Assembly: GCA_003170935.1 (NCBI GenBank)
Contig: PMYA01000044.1
Location: forward strand, 1 to 5,256
DNA length: 5,256 nucleotides
Reading direction: 5' to 3'
DNA from: Methanobacteriota archaeon
GTDB lineage: Archaea > Halobacteriota > Bog-38 > Methanoflorentales > Methanoflorentaceae
The notes under the pieces were generated by a model. The model was not told the DNA's origin. It was given only the letters and a program-made list of their open reading frames with translations, and made no database searches. Made by a program: the position numbers and the translations under genes. This document shows positions 1 to 4,616 of the stretch, one piece after another; the first letter of the stretch is position 1, and every line of letters begins with the position of its first letter.

Positions 1-516
1 AAGCGGGACCATTAAACGGTACCCTTCCGGCACGTCCAGCTCTGCCAGCGTGTCCTGATCAGAACCCAGTGGCATACCGAACCCTATCCAACAGCTGCCG
101 ATGCCCAATGACCGAGCGGCGATCAGCATGTTCTCGGCCGCTGCCGCGCAGTCGTAATTATGTGAAGTACGCTCATACGGTTTCGCGAACATCAGGATCA
201 GTACGGGAGCATTGTAGAAAATGTGAAATTCCGGCATTTTCAGCGCTTTCATTATGTTCTCTGGCAGCCCAATCTCCGAGTCAGAACTCGTATACGTATC
301 AAGCCACAATTTTTTCGCCCGCTCAGATAGCCTATTAATCATCTCTCTGTTCTTGATGACAACGAACCTCCGCGGTTGTTGCCTCGTGGGATCCGGCGAA
401 AACGGTGCATACGTGCCCGCTCTGATCAACTCTCTGATAATGTCATCGGGCACGTCATTCGGCTTGTAATCCCTCACAGACCTCCTTAAATAGATACTCT
501 CAAAAACGCTGTTCAT
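1..516 (-). CDS. nitroreductase family protein, C-terminus cut by window edge
   Basis: The 172 codons present encode a nitroreductase-family flavoprotein. These are FMN enzymes that use NAD(P)H to reduce nitro compounds, quinones or related substrates, usually as cytosolic dimers. Visible signatures are an N-terminal RRSVRDY at residues 11-17 (the usual FMN-phosphate contact RRSxRxF/Y), a degenerate second FMN loop around 37-51 (APFSPDPTRQQPRRF, normally APSGxNxQPWxF), and a C-terminal ENMLIAARSLGIGSCWIG stretch near 127-144, typical of the family. About 20-35 C-terminal residues are missing beyond the left edge. The ATG is preceded by AGAGGA with a suitable spacer and the family motif begins ten residues in, so this start is well supported. 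RR replaces the usual W-x in the QPWxF motif, so the substrate cannot be predicted. The family call is firm; the substrate is unknown. Confidence 0.93.
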   Translation of the reverse strand, partial: MNSVFESIYLRRSVRDYKPNDVPDDIIRELIRAGTYAPFSPDPTRQQPRRFVVIKNREMINRLSERAKKLWLDTYTSSDSEIGLPENIMKALKMPEFHIFYNAPVLILMFAKPYERTSHNYDCAAAAENMLIAARSLGIGSCWIGFGMPLGSDQDTLAELDVPEGYRLMVPL

Positions 517-560
517 AGCATTCCTCTGCTGCCCCCAAAGATGCCGAAACTATTAAACTT
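517..560 (-). promoter_or_regulatory. promoter and ribosome site of the nitroreductase gene
   Basis: Read on the minus strand, AGTTTAATA at 551-559 is a TATA-like box with an A-rich flank (CAACAAA) where a BRE would sit. A start about 26 bases downstream gives a leader of roughly 13 bases that still includes the AGAGGA ribosome site at 522-527. A second AT-rich candidate, TTAAATAG at 586-593, would give a longer leader. Both are sequence-pattern calls only. Confidence 0.45.
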
Positions 561-592
561 TTGTTGATTTGGATTTTTTGGCTTATCTATTT

Positions 593-641
593 AACAAAAC
601 ATAGGTTTTGTTCAATCGGTAGGATACAAAAAATTTGTATC
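593..641. repeat. two adjacent perfect palindromes upstream of nitroreductase
   Basis: The first is AACAAAAC (593-600), spacer ATAG, GTTTTGTT (605-612). The second is GATACAAA (623-630), spacer AAA, TTTGTATC (634-641). Both are perfect 8-base arms. They lie immediately upstream of the minus-strand TATA candidates, where a dimeric archaeal regulator could bind, or they could form short hairpins. No specific regulator is recognised. Confidence 0.6.
606..623 (+). repeat. dispersed 18-base repeat, copy A
   Basis: TTTTGTTCAATCGGTAGG here matches 16 of 18 bases at 2488-2505. It overlaps the right arm of the first palindrome. Next to this copy is AAACATAGG (597-605), which recurs inverted as CCTATGTTT (2514-2522) beside copy B. 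A shared decayed element or a repeated regulatory site could explain this; chance is not excluded. Confidence 0.4.
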
Positions 642-760
642 ATGTTGTTACCGTTAGCACACAGCAAGCGGGTTCTGAGCGCAGCAAGCGCGTTTGCATG
701 ATACTTTTCATGCCGTAACTCCATACGTTGTGCGGCACTCTGAAATTCAAGCCCCACACG

Positions 761-790
761 TAAAGGAAACTGAAAAAAGAAATAAAGAGG
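761..790 (-). terminator. T-rich terminator after the lipoprotein gene
   Basis: The transcript strand reads CTCTTTATTTCTTTTTTCAG and continues T-rich about 85 bases past the lipoprotein stop. Oligo-T tracts of this kind are the usual archaeal termination signal. A long-range stem (889-880 with 813-804) precedes it, but its 66-base loop makes it a poor classic hairpin terminator. Confidence 0.5.
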
Positions 791-850
791 GAGGAGATAG
801 GAAGTAGGTTATAGGAACACGCTAAGCAGCCCTGATATGCGGGCCAACGT

Positions 851-878
851 ATTTGTCTATCTAGATTTGTCTATCTAG
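851..878. repeat. exact tandem duplication of 14 bases at a gene end
   Basis: ATTTGTCTATCTAG occurs twice with no spacer (851-864 and 865-878). The second unit contains the stop codon of the lipoprotein gene (875-877 on the minus strand). The duplication therefore lies at and just after the stop and leaves the protein unchanged. Confidence 0.85.
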
Positions 879-1432
879 TTATAACCTACCCATTTACCAG
901 TATGTATTTCGATGAGATTATCTAGTTGTGCAATTTCATGAGCCGTGTATTCTGAGAGAATATTTACATTCCCTTCGTTCCACTTGTATTCTTTGTAAAC
1001 CGTCGGTGTGTGACCTGTAAGCTTTTGATACGCCCCGCCGCTTATGTATTGTGTGCTAATGAGGCTGTATGCTGTCTTGTTCATAGCGTTAAGGTAATTT
1101 GTTGCGTCTTGCGTTGTTGGAAATACGATATATGTCTCTGGAGGTGGTTTGAACGATATATTTGCAGTTTTGTTGAAGAACGTGTATTCTAAACGTGCAG
1201 AAGTGCTGTTAATCCACGTAAGTTCCCACGCCTTGTGGCTGAGGTTTGTATTTGCGTATGATACGTTTTTGTCCTCTGCAAGATACCGTTCTAGAAAAGC
1301 ATCGTTTGTCGCTGCGCTTGACGTAGGTGTTTGATTAGTATTGCTTGTAGTGTTTGTAGTGCAACCTGCTACTAACAAAGAGGCAACTACAAGCGAAAGG
1401 ACAGCTATCACGACTGTAGGTTTCAGTTGCAT
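875..1432 (-). CDS. secreted archaeal lipoprotein, N-glycosylation-rich, function unknown
   Basis: The 185-residue product has a clear lipoprotein signal: short basic N-terminus (MQLKP), hydrophobic core at 7-22 and lipobox LVAGC with cysteine 24, so it should be exported and lipid-anchored outside the membrane. A Thr/Ser/Asn linker (25-43) leads into a domain of about 140 residues that I do not recognise. Eight N-x-S/T sequons (N27, 33, 56, 63, 75, 87, 91, 118) fit a glycosylated archaeal surface protein. An upstream TTG at 1531 is in frame, but it would bury the signal peptide behind 33 residues, part of them encoded by the G-run in the leader, so the ATG at 1432 is chosen. The gene follows the zinc-ribbon gene on the same strand after 100 bases and has its own TATA candidate. 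A solute-binding or cell-surface role is possible but not shown. Confidence 0.85.
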   Translation of the reverse strand: MQLKPTVVIAVLSLVVASLLVAGCTTNTTSNTNQTPTSSAATNDAFLERYLAEDKNVSYANTNLSHKAWELTWINSTSARLEYTFFNKTANISFKPPPETYIVFPTTQDATNYLNAMNKTAYSLISTQYISGGAYQKLTGHTPTVYKEYKWNEGNVNILSEYTAHEIAQLDNLIEIHTGKWVGYN

Positions 1433-1480
1433 ATTAGGTCGCCCCCCCTTTTTAAGATAGAGTAACCCCTCATTATAACA
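1433..1480 (-). promoter_or_regulatory. promoter and G-run leader of the lipoprotein gene
   Basis: Minus-strand TTATAATG at 1471-1478 is a TATA candidate. A start about 26 bases on falls near 1449, giving a leader of about 17 bases that opens with AAGGGGGGGCGACC. The run of seven G (1442-1448) ends 9 bases before the ATG and is the only sequence able to pair with the CCUCC of 16S rRNA, so it probably serves as the ribosome site. Confidence 0.45.
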
Positions 1481-1532
1481 ATCAACTTTAGCGCGATAAA
1501 TGGAAACGGACTTAAAAGGAGGGCTGAACAAC

Positions 1533-1802
1533 TTACTCTTTCTGCCACCTCTTAAGCTGTGGCAATATGTTTTCGCACATGTGTCTTGTCATATCTTCCG
1601 ACATTCCCATTTGAATGCCGAATTTTATGTTCTTCTCAATTTTCTCCTGTAATGTTATCCCTTCGTCCAAAAAGCAGCCATCCTGAAAGCAGTGAAAACA
1701 ATACTCTTCACTTTTACTTCCGTCAGCATTGGTCCCGAAATCTTCATTCTTTTTAAGCGGCATACCACAACTTTGACAAATTGGCTCTTGTGGGGATTGC
1801 AT
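1533..1802 (-). CDS. small putative zinc-ribbon protein
   Basis: The 89-residue protein starts ICQSCGMPLKK and carries two CxxC pairs, C9/C12 and C35/C38, expected to hold one zinc ion. The order CQSCGMPL, then FGTNADGS, then EEYCFHCFQDG, then a helical tail with GMSEDM and LKRWQKE, matches the 'putative zinc ribbon domain' family of short stand-alone proteins in archaea and bacteria. The length is normal for that family and the gene looks intact. The biochemical role is unknown; zinc binding with protein or nucleic-acid contact is the usual guess. No ribosome site precedes the ATG, but a TATA-like box sits about 28 bases upstream, which fits a leaderless message. The lipoprotein gene lies 100 bases downstream on the same strand. 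Confidence 0.9.
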   Translation of the reverse strand: MQSPQEPICQSCGMPLKKNEDFGTNADGSKSEEYCFHCFQDGCFLDEGITLQEKIEKNIKFGIQMGMSEDMTRHMCENILPQLKRWQKE

Positions 1803-1824
1803 ACGCTTATGAATGTGGCTAAAA

Positions 1825-1840
1825 GTGATTTAACTATTTC
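1825..1840 (-). promoter_or_regulatory. TATA box giving a leaderless zinc-ribbon transcript
   Basis: The minus strand reads GAAATAGTTAAATCAC. TTAAAT (1828-1833) is centred about 28 bases before the ATG at 1802 and has a GAAA purine flank at BRE position. With no Shine-Dalgarno sequence before the ATG, transcription probably begins at or very near the start codon. Confidence 0.5.
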
Positions 1841-1936
1841 GATTCTCAAGCCACAACTCGTGACGCATTACTTTATGTCTGAAAAGGACCCCAGAATTAA
1901 TACCCACTTGGTAGAGCACGAGGTTAGCAGCTAGCT

Positions 1937-1978
1937 TACTATTTTACCTTAAAGATAAATGATGAGACGAAATGAGGG
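1937..1978 (+). promoter_or_regulatory. likely promoter and ribosome site of the flavodoxin gene
   Basis: AT-rich boxes TTACTATTTTA (1937-1947) and TTAAAGAT (1949-1956) could each be the TATA element. GAGGG at 1974-1978, 9 bases before the ATG, is the ribosome site. The first box is favoured, because a start 26 bases past the second would cut off GAGGG. Confidence 0.4.
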
Positions 1979-1987
1979 ACTATTGCT

Positions 1988-2455
1988 ATGAACTCTCTGT
2001 TGGTTTTGTATTCGTATCACCACAATAATACTGAAAAAATCGCTCAAGTCTTCGCAAAAGTGCTTGATGCACAAATAAAAACGCCACAGCAAGTAACCCT
2101 TGAAGAGCTTCAAGAGTATAGCCTAATTGGCTTTGGCTCAGGGATATATGGTGCAAAACACCATAAATATCTGCTTGACCTAGCCGATAAACTGCCACAG
2201 GTCGCCAACAAGAAAGCATTCATTTTTTCAACCAGTGGGATTGCAGGAGAAGCCAAAGTCGCCAAAGATCATTCGCTGCTCAGGGAAAAACTGCAATCGA
2301 AAGGTTACCTAATCGTTGATGAATTCGGTTGTAAAGGTTTTAACACAAATAGCTTCCTTAAGCTGTTTGGAGGAATGAACAAGGGGAGGCCTAACGCTGA
2401 AGACCTTAAAAATGCGGAAGAGTTCGCATCGAACCTGAAGCGCCGAATCGTATAA
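1988..2455 (+). CDS. short flavodoxin family protein
   Basis: The 155-residue protein has the flavodoxin fold pattern. Strand one LLVLYSY runs into a phosphate-binding loop HHNNTEKIA (11-19), in place of the classic S/TxTGNT. A second loop GFGSGIYGAKHH (48-59) would flank the flavin ring, and a third strand IFSTSGI (79-85) follows. The late segment FGCKGF and GGMNKGRPNAEDL is characteristic of a flavodoxin-like subfamily common in anaerobic archaea and bacteria. It should bind FMN in the cytosol and shuttle electrons or act as a small oxidoreductase; the partner is unknown. Length is normal for a short-chain form. It stands alone on its strand, divergent from the zinc-ribbon gene, with GAGGG supporting the start. 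It shares FMN chemistry with the nitroreductase, but no operon links them. Confidence 0.92.
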   Translation: MNSLLVLYSYHHNNTEKIAQVFAKVLDAQIKTPQQVTLEELQEYSLIGFGSGIYGAKHHKYLLDLADKLPQVANKKAFIFSTSGIAGEAKVAKDHSLLREKLQSKGYLIVDEFGCKGFNTNSFLKLFGGMNKGRPNAEDLKNAEEFASNLKRRIV

Positions 2456-2472
2456 TTTAACGCGTGCGCGAG

Positions 2473-2494
2473 ATTTCCCTTTTAGTCTTTTGTT
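2473..2494 (+). terminator. T-rich termination region after flavodoxin
   Basis: Three T-rich clusters (TTTCCC, TTTTAG, TTTTGTT) begin about 18 bases past the stop, just after a GC-rich CGCGTGCGCG. This suits archaeal oligo-T termination, though the hairpin is too short to count alone. Confidence 0.4.
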
Positions 2495-2505
2495 CAGTCG
2501 ATAGG
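2488..2505 (+). repeat. dispersed 18-base repeat, copy B
   Basis: TTTTGTTCAGTCGATAGG differs from copy A (606-623) at two positions. It lies at the end of the flavodoxin termination region and is followed by CCTATGTTT (2514-2522), the reverse complement of the 9 bases that precede copy A. Confidence 0.4.
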
Positions 2506-2590
2506 CGGCACTACCTATGTTTATAGCCCCTAGCATCTAAGCCGCATTGATACAATATCGCTATGCTATGTGATAATATCAGCTTGAGCA

Positions 2591-2642
2591 GCTTGCATCC
2601 TTATGCACGACGTCTCTAAGGCGGATTGGCGGTTTTGCAAGC
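2591..2642. repeat. nested inverted repeat, hairpin candidate
   Basis: Outer arms are GCTTGCA (2591-2597) and TGCAAGC (2636-2642). Inner arms are CCTTA (2599-2603) and TAAGG (2617-2621). All arms pair perfectly and nest, so a two-stage stem can form. No known RNA family is recognised. Confidence 0.45.
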
Positions 2643-2657
2643 ATCTACTGCCTGAGG

Positions 2658-2687
2658 CCTAGTATGATGTCTATATGATGTACTAGG
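2658..2687. repeat. 7-base inverted repeat enclosing a direct repeat
   Basis: CCTAGTA (2658-2664) pairs perfectly with TACTAGG (2681-2687) across 16 bases. The element also holds TATGATGT twice (2663-2670, 2674-2681). It could be a hairpin or a binding site. Confidence 0.45.
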
Positions 2688-2699
2688 GAGCGGTGACTT

Positions 2700-2846
2700 T
2701 CAAGTTAGATACAAAAGATCAATTTGCAATTTGAGGGAGCTTGTAAACGTTGTTCTCGTTTCTTTCTCGCTTTCAAACGTGATCGCGCCATCATGTGCCT
2801 CGACGATCCGTTTGACCAGCCCTCGTTTTTGCGTTCGCTTACTCAT
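2700..2846 (-). pseudogene. relic of a histidine kinase ATPase domain C-terminus
   Basis: A 48-codon frame opens with ATG at 2844-2846 and ends with TGA at 2700-2702. Residues 9-36 (RGLVKRIVEAHDG, AITFESE, then TRTTFT) match the end of a sensor histidine kinase HATPase_c domain, normally GLGLxLVKRIVEAHGG, IxxESE, GxGTTFT. The first glycines of the G2 box and the late glycines are missing or replaced. The dimerisation domain, H-box, N-box and G1 box are absent, so it cannot act as a kinase. Its start overlaps the last 8 bases of the upstream coiled-coil gene (ATGAGTAA). It is most likely the tail of a deleted kinase; a translated small protein coupled to its neighbour is a weaker alternative. 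Confidence 0.65.
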
Positions 2847-3240
2847 TCTTCATCTCATCGTACAGCTTATACATTCTAGGGTCGCGCAACGTGTCTTTGA
2901 GAATATCGTCCATCATGTTTTTGCTATGTGTCAACTCGCTTTTTAGCGCGTCGAGCTTGATTTCGGTCGTGTACCACTCATCAAATAAAGCGTCCATCTC
3001 CTTATTCAGTTCAAAAACACTTTTTAAGTCTACGTTCTCCGCCTCGTGCGCTTGTTTAGCGACCTGCGCTTGTTGATCGGCGACCGCACCCATCTTTGCG
3101 ATCAATGTGTGTCTGCTCGCTATTAGTCCTTGTACTTCTTTTCCGATCGCTTTTATACGCTCAGCGAACGCGGCACGTTCTTTAAATAAGTCGTCAAGTT
3201 CTTGCTCAGTGTAGTATAGCGGGCCATCGGTCATTATCAT
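2839..3240 (-). CDS. helical coiled-coil protein of unknown function
   Basis: From the ATG at 3240 the product is 133 residues (MIMTDGPLYYTEQELDDLF...). It is charged and almost wholly helical by composition. It has a long heptad-like region from about 12 to 110 and ends in RMYKLYDEMKNE, with no signal peptide, membrane segment, cysteine or known motif. An in-frame GTG at 3363 would add 41 residues rich in Arg, Lys and Cys. I reject it because that DNA contains hairpins and because a TATA candidate (3374-3384) lies too close upstream of it. A second ATG two codons in (3234) is equally possible. The kinase relic overlaps its stop, so it may once have neighboured a signalling gene. I do not recognise the family; the steady codon structure and amphipathic pattern suggest that it is real. 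Confidence 0.65.
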   Translation of the reverse strand: MIMTDGPLYYTEQELDDLFKERAAFAERIKAIGKEVQGLIASRHTLIAKMGAVADQQAQVAKQAHEAENVDLKSVFELNKEMDALFDEWYTTEIKLDALKSELTHSKNMMDDILKDTLRDPRMYKLYDEMKNE

Positions 3241-3384
3241 CGCCCCATTTCGCTTATCCTTTTCTTTTCGGCGTGACTTAAGTAGATAATCGCCGTCCCT
3301 TCGACAAGGGTTTTGAACTCTCTCGGCAATAGAATCGTAGGGTTTCGTGCAGCGGTGCTGCACTGTGATCGCATATTTTTGGTT
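3241..3384 (-). promoter_or_regulatory. probable promoter and structured leader of the coiled-coil gene
   Basis: Minus-strand AAAAATATGC (3374-3383) is a TATA candidate that would start a transcript near 3353. The resulting leader of about 110 bases contains CCCTT-CGAC-AAGGG (3297-3310). A stronger hairpin, GTGCAGC-GGT-GCTGCAC (3347-3363), spans the predicted start point. A closer AT-rich box at 3277-3285 would give a short leader instead. GGGGCGAT just before the second ATG resembles a ribosome site. Confidence 0.35.
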
Positions 3385-3796
3385 TGCACAAAAATTGCGT
3401 AACGCAGTTACTTGTGTTCTCCATACTAACTATTGCGAATCAAAAGGGGTGATCTTGTTAGTCTCCTCACGCAGAATTCCAAGTTAAGTGTCTGAAGCAG
3501 GTCAAAAAAGCCAATTTTACCGTCATAACGCACAAATTACTTATTGGCTCTCTGTTATGAATCCCCCATCAAATTGCCGCCGAAAATCAAGTTGCTGCTT
3601 ATGGCTACTTTAAAAAAAATCTTTTTCATGCGCATTCTTTACATTGGGTGCCAGACTTAAGTGTTATCGTTTTGGTTGCAGATATTGATTTTAAGCAGAA
3701 ATGGCGCCTGTGAAAAGTGTTTATTTCGTAACATGACGTTTTATGTCAACTCGTGAATGGTGCGCAAAAATAAGATGAAGTTGGGAAGTAATAACT
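3364..3796. other. geneless stretch before an orphan terminator
   Basis: No convincing gene is present. Visible items are GTAAC-GCA-GTTAC (3399-3411), two plus-strand ribosome-site-like strings (GGGGTGATC near 3446 and AGGAGGTG at 3801) with no usable reading frame after them, and a TATA-like TTTAAAAAAAA (3610-3619). A plus-strand frame from 3462 to 3713 is interrupted by a single TGA (3558-3560). It may be a decayed coding remnant, or a non-coding transcript may end at the hairpin that follows. Confidence 0.5.
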
Positions 3797-3848
3797 AGCT
3801 AGGAGGTGGGGGGTAGTTTACCGGAATACGTCCTAGCTTTTTAATTTT
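3797..3848 (+). terminator. hairpin plus T-tract, terminator-like, no gene upstream
   Basis: AGCTAGGA (3797-3804) pairs perfectly with TCCTAGCT (3831-3838). Within the loop GGTA-GTT-TACC (3812-3822) forms a second small stem. TTTTTAATTTT follows at once on the plus strand. On the minus strand no T-tract follows, so the orientation is plus. No plus-strand protein gene precedes it between 2456 and here. Confidence 0.55.
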
Positions 3849-3884
3849 ATAGATTGTGCGTTGCTTATTTTATCTACCGTCACC

Positions 3885-3907
3885 AAAAAACAGGCTATAA
3901 CCTATAG
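3885..3907 (-). terminator. terminator of the 155-residue hypothetical gene
   Basis: The minus strand reads CTATA-GGT-TATAG, then CC-TG and six T. It begins 27 bases past the stop codon at 3935, the expected distance. It faces the plus-strand hairpin at 3797-3848, so transcripts would converge here. Confidence 0.6.
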
Positions 3908-3934
3908 TCGTATTTGAATAACCTAATTGAACCT

Positions 3935-4402
3935 CTATGAGCTCATCCCGAAAGCAGCGGAGACTTCACTAAGAACTGCCATTTCTGGCTCACTGACAAC
4001 GACGCCGTGCTCTTTGGCCGCTTCAGCTACCTTTTGTCCAATAGCCAGTACCCACGTTTTGTAAGCGGTAGCATCATCTGGCATGGTCTTGGATAAGATT
4101 TCCGAAGCAGACGTACAAGCCTCGATAGTCTTGGATCTAAACCCGGATTGATCGTGTTTGATCTGATCCTGCTGCTGCTTAATCAAATCCTTGGCCTTTG
4201 ACTGCATCTCGCCTGATAATATGCCAACCAAATCGCTTCCACTTGAAGCTGCCAGCTTGGGTGGCTCTGTAAGTAATGCCTTAGATTCGCTAAAGGCGCC
4301 CAAGAATGATGGAGCCGCCGTGACTATCGTCAATGATACTACATATGGAATGCTCAGAAGCTTCTGCCACTCCTCGTCCGTAAAGTTCTCTTTAATCCCC
4401 AT
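3935..4402 (-). CDS. conserved-looking protein of unknown function
   Basis: The 155-residue product begins MGIKENFTDEEWQKLLSIPYVV and continues with a hydrophobic helix (about 19-36, with APSFLGAF). A charged, Gln-rich helix follows (68-90), and then a C-terminal helical segment with AYKTWVLAIGQKVAEAAKEHG and SEPEMAVLSEV. I recall small prokaryotic proteins with the same FTxEEWxxLLxxP opening and Ala-rich middle, but no named function. The C-terminal pattern of a helix, then a short loop, then SExExxxLxEV is faintly like TerB-type domains; I treat that as speculation. The hydrophobic stretch is probably a buried helix rather than a membrane anchor, since it follows charged residues and contains prolines. 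GGGGGTG four bases before the ATG gives a strong start, and a good TATA box and terminator frame it as a single-gene unit. Confidence 0.82.
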   Translation of the reverse strand: MGIKENFTDEEWQKLLSIPYVVSLTIVTAAPSFLGAFSESKALLTEPPKLAASSGSDLVGILSGEMQSKAKDLIKQQQDQIKHDQSGFRSKTIEACTSASEILSKTMPDDATAYKTWVLAIGQKVAEAAKEHGVVVSEPEMAVLSEVSAAFGMSS

Positions 4403-4474
4403 AATCCACCCCCAATGTATTCACAAGGCTTTAACAGCCTTTGTAGCCTGAATTGTGATCTCAATATATATTGG
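4403..4474 (-). promoter_or_regulatory. strong promoter, leader hairpin and ribosome site
   Basis: The TATA box lies in CAATATATATTG (4462-4473), a perfect 12-base palindrome, with an AAAACC flank at BRE position. Transcription should begin near 4442. The first leader bases then form AAGGCT-GTTAA-AGCCTT (4425-4441), a 6-bp stem extended by three pairs past a bulge. GGGGGTG near 4407-4413 is the ribosome site. A hairpin at the very 5' end of a message could affect stability or regulation. Confidence 0.55.
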
Positions 4475-4616
4475 TTTTGAAATCGGCTGACAACTTTTGT
4501 CCCTAAGACTTGCTCGCCATTCCGGATAGTAATCGAAACTAGCTAGAGAGTGTGCATGCCTTGCAGAGTTTCACAGTCTAGATCTGGACCATTGCAGTTG
4601 CCCGCCAGTCGGGATT

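Larger units (their letters stand above)
517..874. other. geneless stretch between nitroreductase and lipoprotein genes
   Basis: No credible coding frame lies here. It holds the nitroreductase promoter, two adjacent palindromes (593-641), an 8-base inverted repeat GTATCATG (637-644) / CATGATAC (697-704), a direct repeat CAGCAAGCG at 662-670 and 682-690, and a T-rich minus-strand terminator (761-790). A 10-base inverted repeat pairs GTAGGTTATA (804-813) with TATAACCTAC (880-889), the latter inside the last codons of the lipoprotein gene. Confidence 0.7.
2456..2699. other. geneless stretch with nested inverted repeats
   Basis: No coding frame of note lies between the flavodoxin gene and the kinase relic. 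The stretch contains the flavodoxin terminator, repeat copy B, ATAGG (2501-2505) / CCTAT (2514-2518), two small GATA..TATC palindromes near 2552-2580, and two longer hairpin candidates listed separately. It may hold a structured RNA or a decayed element. Confidence 0.5.

Noticed and set aside
69..469. Plus-strand open frames opposite the nitroreductase gene
   Set aside because: They are shadows; the minus strand carries clear nitroreductase motifs throughout.
1433..1531. Upstream TTG extension of the lipoprotein gene
   Set aside because: It would place 33 residues, part of them encoded by the G-run, before a textbook signal peptide and lipobox.
1908..1923. TTGGTAGAGCACGAGG resembles a tRNA D-arm
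   Set aside because: No acceptor stem, anticodon arm or T-arm can be built around it, so it is a chance match or at most a tiny tRNA scrap.
2651..2687. C/D box RNA suggested by CTGA and ATGATGT strings
   Set aside because: The boxes are in the wrong order and spacing, and ATGATGT departs from the RTGATGA consensus.
3241..3363. GTG start extending the coiled-coil protein by 41 residues
   Set aside because: The extension is Arg/Lys/Cys-rich and unlike the rest of the protein, overlies two hairpins, and lies too close to the upstream TATA candidate.
3640..3665. GGGTGCCAGACTTAAG as an insertion-sequence end
   Set aside because: No matching inverted copy or transposase was found in the window.
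3801..3842. AGGAGGTG as a ribosome site for a small plus-strand gene
   Set aside because: Only a 12-codon GTG frame is possible and it lies inside the terminator hairpin.
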